Positions 22,745-35,049 of a stretch of 64,000 bases of DNA are shown piece after piece. The stretch is from Pyrus communis. Lineage: Eukaryota; Streptophyta; Magnoliopsida; Rosales; Rosaceae. The notes under the pieces are model-generated. The model was not told the DNA's origin and did not search any database. It saw nothing but the letters and a program-made list of their open reading frames with translations. A program made the translations under genes and the position numbers. How positions within the stretch are numbered: the first letter of the stretch is position 1; each line of letters begins with the position of its first letter. The stretch spans positions 21,246,317-21,310,316 of the forward strand of contig NC_084806.1 in NCBI RefSeq assembly GCF_963583255.1, read 5' to 3'.

Positions 22745-25402
22745 TGATGCGAGATTTATACGCACACAAATTAAACCCTCTTTTCGTCAAATTGTAGTAT
22801 ATTTATAAGTAGGGATCGTTCTTAACCGGGGATTAGGAGGGATTGTTAACCACTTGGATTTGACTCAAAAACGTAAAATAACAATATGAAACACTATACT
22901 AGACTCAAAGAATGCAAAACTAAACTTTAAAACACTAAGACAAACCAAAAGACTCAAAACAACACAAACACACTCAAATCTGCCTAAAAACCACTTTCTG
23001 GGCAGATTTGAGCACAAACACAAATTTGGACGAAATTAAGTAATAACTTGACTCAAGAACGTAAAAACACAATATAAAACACTAAACTAACTCAAAGAAT
23101 GTAAAACTAATCACTTAAAACATTAAAACAAACCAAAAGACTCAAACATCACCCAAAACACTCAAAACTGCCTTAAAATCACTTTCTGGGCAGTTTTGAG
23201 CACTTTGGTGAATTTGGACGAAATTGGGAAATAAAATGAATCAAAACACTCATAAACACAAACTAAAACACTTTCTAACTAAATTGGACATTAAAGTAAA
23301 GGGGGATTTAGATTTATACGAAAATTAACTAAAATGCACAGATTCAAATTAAAGCAAAATGTAAATGTGAATGTGTGATAGAATTTGAATGGAATGAAGG
23401 CTAGCTAAGGGGTTCATCTCCATAGATGTTATACTTGCATAATAAAATGATTTCCAATTGCATTTCAATAAACCATGATACTCAACACCCCAAGTTAACC
23501 GTGATGCACTAATTAACCTTCAAATCTTCCTAACGTTATTGAATTGGATGATGCATGCGACAATTCAAAACATTCCCCACAAGTCCTCAACATGAATGCA
23601 TAGAAGAGGTACAAGCAAGAATCATTACGCTCTATGAAAATTATAAGTGTTGACGAGGCATTCGTCACTATGATTGCATGAAACTTATGCCAAGAATTTG
23701 TTTAACGCGATTGTTTATAAGCAACCTCCACTACTTGTGAATATAAGTTCGTAACTATTAGGTGAAACTCACTTATATTCTAGCGTCATATTCATGCATG
23801 AAAATTAAGCGCGCATTCTCAATAAACATACATAAATAAGTTATCAATCAAACGGTTAAACAAATTGAATCCACAACTTATGAAACGCAATTAGAAGTAA
23901 TCAAATCAAAATGCAAGCATAAACATATATTTCGAATTCCCCCCTAGCCAAGGGGGGTTTAGTTGAATTTAAACATTGGAATCAAAGAAACACCTAAACA
24001 TTCCAACAACTCAAACTTGAATTGTATGAACGTTTAGGCACTCTTCTCTTCCATTCCTCATACGTACAAAACAAAGAGTATTGAAATTAAACATTGAAAT
24101 CAAAGAAACACCTAAACATTCCAACAACTCAAACTTGAATTGTATGAACGTTTAGGCACTCTTCTCTTCCTCTTCGTTGTAGCACAAGGTCTAAGGATAG
24201 TTTGATGGTGTGAATGGTTTGGGGAGTGGTTGGAGTGGCTGCAATGGAGGAGAAAAGTGTTTTGGTGGCTGCAATGAGGGTGTGGAGAGGTTTTGACGAA
24301 TTTCTGGAATATGGAAGAGTGTTTGGAATGGGTGAATTTCTGGCACAAAGGCCTTATTTCTGTGGTGAATGGATTGTGTATGAATGAGAATGAATGAATG
24401 AGTATTTATAGGTGAAATGGGGGGAACATGACAGCTAGGAACTTGGTGGAAATCTGAAATGGTGATGGGAGATGCATGTGCTGTTTGTGCATGTGATTAA
24501 AGGGTGGAAATGCATGTGCTTTGACAGAAATGAAAGGGAATGCACGGTTTTGGTTGATTTCTGGTGGTTGTGAGGTGGAAATCTAGGTGGAAATGCATGT
24601 GGATTAAAGCTATGTGAATGATTAAGGTGAATGTGCATGAGTGCATGTGAAATCTGCCAAGATGCATGTGTTATGAAGTGGATTTTCTGCAAAGCAAGGT
24701 GAATGTGCATGTGATTAAATTAAAAGATGGAATGCATGTGAATATGATGGAAATCTGATTTATTTGAAGATGCATGTGCAATGAAGTGGAATGACAGCTA
24801 GGTTATGATGATGAATGCATGTGGCTGATTTAATTGAATAGGAAAGCATGTGAAATGTTTGTGGTGAGTGAATGTGCATGTGAATTAAAGCTAAAGTGAT
24901 GATGATAAGTGATAAGTGATAAGTGATATGATATGTGGTTATGATGTGATAAGTGGTTATGATAAGTGATATGATAAAGTGATGATGATAAGTGATAAGT
25001 GATAAGTGATATGATATGTGGTATGATAAGTAATGGGAGCATGTGGGTTAATTAATGAAGGAAATGCATGTGCAATGACAATGTGTTAGAATGGATGTGT
25101 GTTATGCATGGCATGATTGGGATTAGGAAAGGTTTAAATGTCCTAAAACTAAAGAGAACAAGGTTCCAACACTTTGGCTCCAATTAGGTCTTCAATTTCG
25201 TCCAACACTTTGGCTCCAAGCATAAGCTATCCATCCTTAGCCCAAAAGTGCTCCAAAAATCTCCAAAATGCATCTTTTTGCTCCTTTAGCCCTTTGGACC
25301 TACAAACACACGAAAATAGCTTAAAGTACTAAAATAACTAAAGAAACATAACGTAAATGCACGAGAACAAGCCATTTAAGTCGCATGAATATGCTCCTAT
25401 CA
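22745..25402 (-). repeat. 3' LTR of element IV
   Basis: It is 2,658 bp on the minus strand. This longer LTR type lacks the 22-bp minisatellite and instead has many CACATGCAT motifs (24440-24860) and CTTATCA arrays (24897-25025). A TATA box on the minus strand is at 24403-24410. Confidence 0.94.
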
Positions 25403-25417
25403 AATACCCCCACACTT
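25403..25417 (-). other. Polypurine tract of element IV
   Basis: AAGTGTGGGGGTATT on the minus strand directly abuts the 3' LTR. Confidence 0.85.
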
Positions 25418-28400
25418 ATCTTTTGCTAGTCCTCGAGCAAAACAAAACAAAAGAAATCAAAAACAAAACGACACTGAACAAGAAAAACACAACCTAAACC
25501 TTCCAACAATCGTCTCAAGGATTTCCAATGCACATGACAAGTTAAAAATCATTAGTCCCATAGATTTTAGTCATCTTCACACTTAAGTACATTCTTAATC
25601 ATAGTCACCACATATTATTTCACAATTAAGCATTTAAAACCATGTTTTGAATGTAGTAACATGCCTTAGAGAATTTGCTCAAATCCTTACAAGATATGCA
25701 CTCGTTTTTCACACAGATTTTCTGACTACACTCCCTACACTAAGTTATATGTGAGAAGATTGATGTAAATATGAATTCTAACACTCACATATGTTATATC
25801 AAAGAAAGCATTGTCTGGATTTACGACAATGACATGAATATGATCTCATGAATTGAATGCTACTACTTAGAACGAGAACCAGTGATTCCATAAGCTCATA
25901 TCAATTCCAAACTCCACATTATTGAACACATAACGATCAAGATAGAAGTCAAAGGTTGTAACGGGGCTTGGGGAGTTGGCTAACAATGAAAGGATAGGGA
26001 AAACAAACGTTCTTTAAGCAATAGTGAGCAAAGTATTGAATTAGGCACTTAGAATTCCCTTTAGAACGCAGAAGTCAACTTTGAACACCCAAGGGAAAGT
26101 CACACAAAACTTAGGGCCATATTCAAACTTTTTGGGCCCTTTCTTCAACAATCACACTTGTGAGTCCATTCTCACTTATTTTCACTCTTTTTCTTTCTTT
26201 TCTTCTTCTTTTTTTTTCACATTTTTTTTTTCTTTTTCCCGTGCCTCCTTTAAGACTTAGGCACATACATACACACAAAAATCCCTTCCCCCACACTTAT
26301 TTTCTGCAACATATTAATCAAAAGGAATTCATTATCCGTCATGCTTACTATGCTTCAAGAACAAGGGTACGAATGGTCCTAATCTAGGCTAGGTAAGGGG
26401 TGATGTGGTTAGCAAAGAAAATAGGCTAAACGAGGCTCAACGAGGTTAAAACTAATATATACGAAATATGGGAAGTAAGGCTATTTGGCTATGGTGGCAA
26501 CAACACAACTTCATCTTGATATATATTATGCAATTCAATGTCATGCTTTGAATGAAACGGATATAAGTTCTAGCATTTAGTTCTATCATGATACAATTGC
26601 ATTCTAAGTAGCAACCAAGCAAGGAATAATGAGATCATGCAACAACTTTAGAAAACAAAGAATCACAGAAAATAACTCTCCAAAGAAAGTAATGGCTCGA
26701 GTCTCACAGGGATGTAGCGTTTGTTTGAGTTCCTTCCTTCAAGCATGTTACAAAAACGAATTTTTCTTTTATGATTGCATGTGAAGTCATACATTATAAC
26801 CATATCCAAGCATATACCAAGAGTAAATCAAACTTTTCTCTATGTTTATAACTCTTTTTAACCGTCATGCAATTACAAACCAAATCCTTATCATTGTGTT
26901 GGAAGGTACCCTAAGACACAAACACACAAAAACGACTCAAAACACTCTTTTTAGGCTTTTTAAAACATGTTTTTCAAATTTTTATGTGATTTTCGGAGTT
27001 ATAAAAACAAAACATACTAAAACACTCTAAAACAACTTAAAAACACCTTAAAACAGCAAGGAACAACATTTGAAGTTATGGGTGATAAAATCCCACGAAT
27101 TTGCATTAAATATACTTAGTTACCCCCCCACACTTAAATCAAACATTGTCCTCAATGTTTTAAGCATAAGTAAGCACACAAAAAGCAATTTAAACATACT
27201 AAACATGGCAGAATGTAATTAACAAAGAGAAGAGTTTAGGGACGCAAATCTGGTTATGGAGTGTAAATTCCCTCTTCTCTTTGGTAATTGCATTGAGGCT
27301 TTGATCATAGTGACTCCACAGGCTTACTCTTGAACTGGTTTCCGCCCATCATTGATTTTCCTTTGTGCTACTGTTGAACTGGGCAGCAGGATTCTTTTGG
27401 TCTTCCCCGAAGGTCTGAGCTTACCCCTTTGGTCTGTTTCTTTGTTCAATCTTTCCAATTCGTATTGAAAAGGGTTGGAGGATAACTCAGCCTATGTTTG
27501 TCTCCACATGCTTCAATGTATCATTTTCACTTGCCTTACTCGCTCCCCTTTGCAGAAGTGGTCCCTTCTCCGGAAGTGTATCAACCGTTGAAGATGACTA
27601 CTCGAGAGCAACGCTAGGTAAGCAATCAGGAATAGATTCCAGGCAGTTGGCTCCAGATTGGAAGACTGACTCCAAGTGCCGGCTGATAGGAGCATATTCA
27701 TGCGACTTAAATGGCTTGTTCTCGTGCATTTACGTTATGTTTCTTTAGTTATTTTAGTACTTTAAGCTATTTTCGTGTGTTTGTAGGTCCAAAGGGCTAA
27801 AGGAGCAAAAAGATGCATTTTGGAGACTTTTGGAGCACTTTTGGACTAAGGATGGATAGCTTATGCTTGGAGCCAAAGTGTTGGACGAAATTGAAGACCT
27901 AATTGAAGACCAAAGTGTTGGAACCTTGTTCCCTTTAGTTTTAGGACATTTAAACCTTTCCTAATCCCATTCATCAACACATGCATCCACATGCATTCAC
28001 CCTTTAAACCATTAAATCCACATGCTTTCCTATTCAATTAAATCAGCCACATGCATTCATCATCATAACCTAGCTGTCATTCCACTTCATTGCACATGCA
28101 TCTTCAAATAAATCAGCCATTCCACATGCATATTCAACCTAGCTGTCATTGCACATGCATTCACTCTTTAATTCACATGCAAAACATCCCATTCCATCTC
28201 CCATCAGATTTCCATCATATTCACATGCATTCCATCCTTTAAAACATTGCACATGCACTCCCTTTAATTAATTAAGCCACATGCACTCCCATCCATTTCA
28301 TCATTGCAGCCAACACAAGCTTTCACATGCATTTTCAGATTGTCCCCTTGCACATGCAGCCACATATTCATTGCACATGCAATTCCAACCCACATGCATC

Positions 28401-30400
28401 CTTTAATCATTCAAACATGCAGCCACATTCCCTCCTAGCTGTCATGTTCCCCCCATTTCACCTATAAATAAGCATCCATTGCATACACATTTCATTCATA
28501 CACTCTTCCATATTCCAGAAATTCGTCAAAACCTCTCCACACCCTCATTGCAGCCACCAAAACACTTTTCTCCTCCATTGCAGCCACTCCAACCACTCCC
28601 CAAACCATTCACACCATCAAACTATCCTTAGACCTTGTGCTACAACGAAGAGGAAGAGAAGAGTGCCTAAACGTTCATACAATTCAAGTTTGAGTTGTTG
28701 GAATGTTTAGGTGTTTCTTTGATTTCAATGTTTAATTTCAATACTCTTTGTTTTGTACGTATGAGGAATGGAAGAGAAGAGTGCCTAAACGTTCATACAA
28801 TTCAAGTTTGAGTTGTTGGAATGTTTAGGTGTTTCTTTGATTCCAATGTTTAAATTCAACTAAACCCCCCTTGGCTAGGGGGGGGATTCGAAATATATGT
28901 TTATGCTTGCATTTTGATTTGATTACTTCTAATTGCGTTTCATAAGTTGTGGATTCAATTTGTTTAACCGTTTGATTGATAACTTATTTATGTATGTTTA
29001 TTGAGAATGCGCGCTTAATTTTCATGCATGAATATGACGCTAGAATATAAGTGAGTTTCACCTAATAGTTACGAACTTATATTCGCAAGTAGTGGAGGTT
29101 GCTTATAAACAATCGCGTTAAACAAATTCTTGGCATAAGTTTCATGCAATCATAGTAACGAATGCCTCGTCAACACTTATAATTTTCATAGAGCGTAATG
29201 ATTCTTGCTTGTACCTCTTCTATGCATTCATGTTGAGGACTTGTGGGGAATGTTTTGAATTGTCGCATGCATCATCCAATTCAATAACGTTAGGAAGATT
29301 TGAAGGTTAATTAGTGCATCACGGTTAACTTGGGCTGTTGAGTATCATGATTTATTGAAATGCAATTGGAAATCATTTTATTATGCAAGTATAACATGTA
29401 TGGAGATGAACCCCTTAGCTAGCCTTCATTCCATTCAATTCTATCACACATTCACATTTACATTTTGCTTTTACTTACAATCTGTTCTTTTAGTTTAAAT
29501 TCGTCAAAACCTAACCCCCCCTTTACTTTCCTGTTCTTTAGTGTTTAGACTTTGTTTAGTTTATGTTTTAAAGTGTTTTGATTCAATTTATTTCCCAAAA
29601 TTCGTCCAAATTCACCAAAGTGCTCAAAACTGCCCAGAAAGTGATTTTAAGGCTGTTTTGAGTGTTTTGGGTGATGTTTGAGTCTTTTGGTTTGTTTTAG
29701 TGTTTTAAAGTTTAGTTTTGCATTCTTTGAGTCTAGTATAGTGTTTTATATTGTTATTTTACGTTTGAATCAAGCCATAATCCTAAATTCGTCCAACATT
29801 GGGGTTAAGGTCAGAAACTGCCTAGTTAGTGTTTTTAGGCAGTTTTGAGTCTTTTGAACTTGTTTTGAGTCCTTTGAGTCTTTGTGAACGTTTTTAACTT
29901 TGTTTTTATGTTTTTGAGTCAAATCCAAGTGATTAACAATCCCTCCTAATCCCCGGTCCAGAACGATCCCTGCTTATACTTATACTACAATTGACAAAAA
30001 GAGGGTTTAATTTGTGTGCGTATAAATCACGCATCACCGGCTGATTGCTTCTTTTACTTTGCCATGCGAGTAAGAACAAGGACAAAGAAAAAGACAGGGA
30101 AAGAGCATGATATGAGATACTTTTGCTTTTGACCTTGATGATATGAGATACCTTTGCTTTTGAAGAAGCGGTGAATGAATCAGCACACTTCAATCCGCCG
30201 TTTCCTCCTGGGTCATATGTACTCCAGGCATCTGGTATCATCTTTGGGGAAGAAGAAAGAATTGAGTATTTCGAAAGGCTTTGCTGGGAGTGCGCCCTCA
30301 GAGGTGAGGGAGAGTTGGGCGTTTTCTTCAGGTCTGCCTTGCCATAAAAGACGAAGGTCGACATATATAGAGATAATATCAAGTGGTGGTACTGTTCTTT
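25418..30400 (-). other. 3' non-coding region of element IV (split by a solo LTR)
   Basis: It contains the middle polypurine-like motif at about 26288-26298, a T/C-rich run (26185-26245, A/G-rich on the element strand), the upstream polypurine-like CCCCCCCACACTT at 27123-27135, and the 3'-UTR stem-loop interrupted at 27684. No gene is supported. Confidence 0.75.
27684..30036 (+). mobile_element. Solo LTR inside element IV
   Basis: It is 2,353 bp, TGATAGGAGC…CACGCATCA, flanked by CCGGC at 27679-27683 and 30037-30041. It is the long LTR type with CACATGCAT-rich first half, TATA box at 28463-28470 and stem CCCCCC/GGGGGG near 28865. It sits in the arm of a 3'-UTR stem-loop. Confidence 0.93.
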
Positions 30401-30873
30401 TACCCTTGTCGACAAATGTCTCTTCGATATCAGAACGACGCCTCTTCGATTTCTGAGCAGGCGCCCCTTCGATTTCTGAACGACGCCCCTTTGCTTTCTG
30501 AACGACACGTAGTAGTGCGGATGCGGCTCCTTTTGACAAAGCTGCACGCGTTTTCTGAAAAGCAGAGAAAGCGTCGCCGAACTTTGCGCTTGTCGGCTAA
30601 AGATGTGTAGTTGTGATGATGGCCTCCACGTGTTTTCTGAAAAGAAGAAATCTTTTGACAAAGTCTGAACACGTCTTCTGAAAAGCTGAGAACGCGTCGC
30701 CTAAATTACGCCGGAAATTCCGGCTTTTTGAATCGGTGGACGCGTCGCTTTGGCTTTTTTATTGAGCTATCGATCACCACAACAAACACACTCTGAAGAT
30801 TTCCCATTCTTGAAAATCGACTCCGGCCCTTTGAAATTTAACTCCATCCCTTCTCTTTGAACACTTTTGAAAA
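30400..30873 (+). promoter_or_regulatory. Candidate promoter of the antisense ORF (element IV)
   Basis: In order towards the ATG it has short direct repeats (about 30425-30515), a G-box CACGTG at 30627-30632, ACGCGT motifs (about 30693 and 30740), and a weakened TATA, TTTTTTATTGAG, at about 30754-30765. The TATA differs from TTTATAGAG in the other copies, which may lower activity. Confidence 0.55.
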
Positions 30874-31563
30874 ATGGCAAACTCATCGAACCTTAGCTTG
30901 GAATTGAGCCTTAGCAGTGATACGGGCGCGCCGTGTCAAGGTAACGTATGGCGCCCTTCTTTTTTATCTTCTAACGGTCTTCTTACAGGTGAAGACTCCG
31001 TGATGCAGGACGCCACAACAGCTACAATAGTAGCTAAGAACCTCCTCACTCCAAAAGATAGTAGGCTGCTGTCAGGACGGTCCGATGAGTTGGCCGTTCA
31101 AGAGTCTCTCGCACTTAGTGTTCAGTGTGCGAGTTCTGTGTCCAACATGGGCCAACGCCTGCTTGCTCGGTCCCGTCAGGTGGAATCATTGATGGCAGAG
31201 GTGGAAAGACTTAAGCAAGAGATCCAGCAGCTTAAGTACGAGAATAGAAGTTTGCACGTGCTTGCCAACAACTATTCGACGGGCATGAAGAGGAAGCTTG
31301 ATGAGCTGCAAGAGTCTGAAGGTCGGATTCACAGTGACCGTCAAAGGTTTTCGTCTTTCCTCCAGAGGCACCTTTTTCCTGGCTCATCCAGCGCTTGGCC
31401 AAGTATTGAGGCCTGGAATGCTCTAGCTCCGATGCCTCCCGCTCCGATGCCTTCTGCTCCGATGCCTTCTGCTCCGATGCCTTCTGCTCCGTTGCCTTCC
31501 GCTCCGATGCCTTCCGCTTCAAAGCCTTCCGCTTCGACGCCTCGTAGTGGGGCTTCACGTTGA
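30874..31563 (+). CDS. Antisense coiled-coil ORF (copy in element IV), 229 aa
   Basis: This is the same gene as at 3286-3957 and 35050-35721, here on the plus strand because element IV is inverted. It starts MANSSNLSLELSLSSD and has the conserved SDELAVQESLALSVQ core, then a coiled-coil heptad region near residues 108-150 (RLKQEIQQLKYENRS). Its tail of repeated PMPSAP units is longer than in the others. The TGA stop (31561-31563) comes from the first bases of element V, which inserted at the CACGT target. This removes only the last four residues, whose codons now start at 40698 (AAACAACCTTTG then TGA). The frame is otherwise undamaged. The function is unknown. Confidence 0.75.
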   Translation: MANSSNLSLELSLSSDTGAPCQGNVWRPSFLSSNGLLTGEDSVMQDATTATIVAKNLLTPKDSRLLSGRSDELAVQESLALSVQCASSVSNMGQRLLARSRQVESLMAEVERLKQEIQQLKYENRSLHVLANNYSTGMKRKLDELQESEGRIHSDRQRFSSFLQRHLFPGSSSAWPSIEAWNALAPMPPAPMPSAPMPSAPMPSAPLPSAPMPSASKPSASTPRSGASR

Positions 31564-33461
31564 TAGGAGCATATTTATGCGACTTAAATGGCTTGTTCTC
31601 GTACATTTACGTTATGTTTCTTTAGTTATTTTAGTACTTTAATCTATTTTCGTGTGTTTGTAGGTCCAAAGGGCTAAAGGAGCAAAAAGATGCATTTTGG
31701 AGACTTTTGGAGCACTTTTGGGCTAAAGGACGGATAGCTTATGCTTGAAGCCAAAGTGTTGGACGAAATTGAAGACCTAATTGGAGCCAAAGTGTTGGAA
31801 CCTTGTTCTCTTTAGTTTTAGGACATTTAAACCTTTCCTAATCCTAATCATGCCATGCATAACACACATCCATTCTAACACATTGTCATTGCACATGCAT
31901 TTCCTTCATTAGTTAACCCACATGCACTTATCACTTATCATCACCACTTAACCACTTATCATATCATAACCACATATCATATCACTTATCACTTATCACT
32001 TATCACTTAACATATCATCCACCCACTTCACCTACAACATCCACCTACTTCACCTACAACATCCACCCACTTCACCTACAACATCCACCTACTTCACCTA
32101 CAACATCCACCCACTTCACCTACAACCTCCACTTACTTCACCAACCTCACACACTTACTTCACCTACAAATGACATAGCCATATGTTCCCTCCACTACTC
32201 CTATAAATACCCTTGCATTCATTCATTCATGGACATCTCATTCCATTTCACAACACAACACCCCTCAAACACTTCCTTAGAATCCAAACCATCTTTCCAT
32301 TTCCACCATTCCTCATCCATTTCCATAATTCCCCAAACCTCACCTTAGACCTTGTGCTACAACAACGAGGAAGATAAGAGGGCCTAAACGTTCATACAAT
32401 TCAAGTTTGAGTTGTTGGAATGTTTAGGTGTTTCTTTGATTTCAAAGTTTAAATTCAATTCTCTTTGTTTTGTACGTATGAGGAATGGAAGAGAAGAGTG
32501 CCTAAACGTTCATACAATTCAAGTTTGAGTTGTTGGAATGTTTAGGTGTTTCTTTGATTTCAAAGTAATGAGGAACTAACCCCCCTTTAGCTAGGGGGTG
32601 ATTCGAAATAAATGTTTATACTTGCATTTTGATTTGATTACCTTTCGTTGGAATTTCATAAGTTTTGAATTCAATTTGTTTAACCGTTTGATTGATAATT
32701 TATTTATGAATGTTTATTAAGAATGCGCGCTTAATTTTCATGCATAAATATGACGCTAGAATATAAGTGAATTTCACCTAATCGTTATGAACTTATATTC
32801 ACAAGTAGTGGAGGTTGCTTATAAACAATCGCGTTAAACGAATTCTTGGCACGAGTTTCATGCTCATCATAGTAACGAATGCCTCGTCAACACTTATAGT
32901 TTTCATAATGCTTAATGATCTTTGATCGTATCTTTATTGTGCTGTTCACGTAAAGGACTTTTGGAGAATGTGGTGAATTGCGTTGCGCTAACCCATCCAA
33001 TTCATTAACTTAAGGAAAACTTGACGGTTAATTTAAGCGGACCTAATTAACCCGGGGCGTTGAGTTTCATAATTTATCGAAAGACCAACTGAGAATCAAT
33101 CTTGTATGCAAGTGTAACATGTATGGAGATGAACCCCTTAGCTAGCATTCATCCATAAATTTCATATTTACATTCTGTCTAGTTTATTAACTTGTTTCGT
33201 TATTTCAATTTTCGTAAAAACCTCAATCCCCCTTTTGCTTTAATGTTCATTTTAGTTAGAATTCAATTTAGTTTGTGTTTTTAAAGCATTTTGAGTTTTT
33301 GGTTTGTCTTAGTGTTTTAAACTTTATTTTACGTTTTTGAGTCAGTTTCCAAGAGATTTGCAATCCCTCCTAATCCCCGGTCCAGAACGATCCCTACTTA
33401 TACTTATACTACAAATCGACAAAAAGAGGGTTTAATTTGTGCGCGTATAAAACTCGCATCA
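31561..33461 (+). repeat. 5' LTR of element V
   Basis: It runs TGATAGGAGC…CTCGCATCA, 1,901 bp. The minisatellite is at about 32014-32170, TATA box at 32202-32209, two palindromic copies at about 32386 and 32508, and the GC hairpin near 32580. Confidence 0.95.
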
Positions 33462-33466
33462 AATTT

Positions 33467-33484
33467 TGGCGCCGTTGCCGGGGA
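33467..33484 (+). other. Primer-binding site of element V (tRNA-Asp)
   Basis: TGGCGCCGTTGCCGGGGA lies five bases after the LTR. Confidence 0.94.
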
Positions 33485-33640
33485 TTAGCAACTTTGCTAA
33501 TCCCTTGGTTCTTTTCTTTTTTTTTGGTTTAGTTGTTTTCGTTTTAGTTTCTAACTTAATGTTGTTTTCTTTGTTTGTTGTTACTTTTGATATTTGATTT
33601 AGTTCTCTTTCTTTGATTTTAGGTACTAGAGAAGTAAGAT

Positions 33641-34975
33641 ATGGATTTTGCTAGCATTCAAGCTCAATTGGCAAATCTTACTTCTAAATTGTCGCCGTAT
33701 GCCGAAAGGACCACAGTGCAGAGTGTCCCTACATTTGGTGCTTCATATAGGCAAGGATTTCAAGCCAATCAATGTCCACAAAGAGATTGGAGGGATCATT
33801 CAAACTCTATATGGTGGGAAGATCAACAAGTTCAACGTGAAGCATATTGGCAACCATATGAGGAGTTCTATTCAAGACCTATGCAGCCACCACAACTTCA
33901 TATGCAATATGCTCAATTAAATTCAAGTTTGCCAATAGATTATAATCAAATTCTTAATGAAATAAATTCTTTGGCGCAGGGGTCACAAAATCAAGCCAAG
34001 GAGGCTCAACAAGAAGCATATTGGCAACCATATGATGAGTTCAATACAACACCTATGCAGCCACCACAACCTCCCCCACAACAATTCCAATCAAGTTCAA
34101 GTATGTCCATGGATAATGATAAAAATTTTCAATTACTAACCTCTTTGGCGCAGGGGTCACAAAATCAAGCCAAGGAGTTGGGTAAATTGGACGAGCAATT
34201 TGGGCAGATTATGGAGTTCATGAAACAAATTCAAGAGCAAAGTGAACTCTCCAACTCAACTATTGAAAACTCGAAGGAAGATTTTGAAATCCATAATGCT
34301 ATCACTTTGGGAAGTGCTATGGAGGTTGGAGCTGACCTAAAAATGTCCAAACATAGCCTAGAAGTGGATGAAGAGCTGCTAATTGAGGAGGAGGAAGAAG
34401 ACATACACACGGCAAGGGTAGAACAACCCTTGCAGCAGATCCCTAAGCCCTCTAAACCACCCACCACCAGTAAGGACGTCCCAATTCCATGTTATTCTGA
34501 TGTTATTCCACCCAATGTCCCTTTTCCTAGCAGGTTTTTGATTCCCAACCAAGAAGAGAGTAAAAAGGACATCGTGGAAGCCTTCCCAAATGAGCAAAAT
34601 GCTATTCAAATTCTTGGTGCAACACAGCAAGTTTTAGATGGTGTTGAATTCTTCAAAGGACTTTGTACACTAAGAAGAATGATTCAAGAGAAGGTAGTGG
34701 CTGGAGAAGATGTAGAAGGCATCAAAGAGGACATATTTGAAACCACAATTCCCAAGGAAGTTGGATTTTATGACACGGGACAAGTCATAACTTTCGAAGG
34801 GGTGTTTATTCTGGAGTTCATTTTGGAGCACACAGGTAAGCCGCCTCCCCGAATTTCAATTTTCTTTTATACTAACATGTGGTTAATGATTCAGGCACCC
34901 AATCTGGAATTTAAACTATTACCGGATCATTTCAAGTATCACCGCCCATTCAAAGATAAATTCCATGCCGTTTGA
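33641..34975 (+). CDS. gag-derived ORF of element V, 444 aa
   Basis: It starts MDFASIQAQLANLTSKLS, which matches element B gag near residue 290 (SQLANLTS), so the ORF begins inside gag after the capsid-like domain. Residues about 45-190 are a Q/P-rich repeat region with YWQPY.EF…PMQPPQ units and SLAQGSQNQAKE repeated. A linker similar to B follows (FGQIMEFM…ELSNSTIE), then an acidic stretch (LIEEEEED), KDIVEAF, a segment like B's [11 protein letters not shown], and the pre-RT remnant APNLEF…HFKYHRPF. It lacks the zinc knuckle and all enzymes. It is longer than the 361-aa version in element III. It could bind element RNA or assemble with intact Gag; that is inference. Confidence 0.72.
   Translation: MDFASIQAQLANLTSKLSPYAERTTVQSVPTFGASYRQGFQANQCPQRDWRDHSNSIWWEDQQVQREAYWQPYEEFYSRPMQPPQLHMQYAQLNSSLPIDYNQILNEINSLAQGSQNQAKEAQQEAYWQPYDEFNTTPMQPPQPPPQQFQSSSSMSMDNDKNFQLLTSLAQGSQNQAKELGKLDEQFGQIMEFMKQIQEQSELSNSTIENSKEDFEIHNAITLGSAMEVGADLKMSKHSLEVDEELLIEEEEEDIHTARVEQPLQQIPKPSKPPTTSKDVPIPCYSDVIPPNVPFPSRFLIPNQEESKKDIVEAFPNEQNAIQILGATQQVLDGVEFFKGLCTLRRMIQEKVVAGEDVEGIKEDIFETTIPKEVGFYDTGQVITFEGVFILEFILEHTGKPPPRISIFFYTNMWLMIQAPNLEFKLLPDHFKYHRPFKDKFHAV
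34836..34894 (+). other. Intron-like segment in gag-derived ORF (element V)
   Basis: It runs GTAAGC to GATTCAG, 59 bp, with TACTAAC inside. Position and motifs match elements I, III and B. Confidence 0.35.
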
Positions 34976-34984
34976 TTTTATTTA

Positions 34985-35023
<39 letters not shown>

Positions 35024-35049
35024 TACTAAACATGGAGAAAGGTGGAGCT

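Noticed and set aside
24435..25042. H/S/T-rich ORFs in LTRs (24435-25042, 42706-43313, 61183-61386)
   Set aside because: They result from CACATGCAT and CTTATCA simple repeats. Identical copies reflect identical LTRs, not protein selection.
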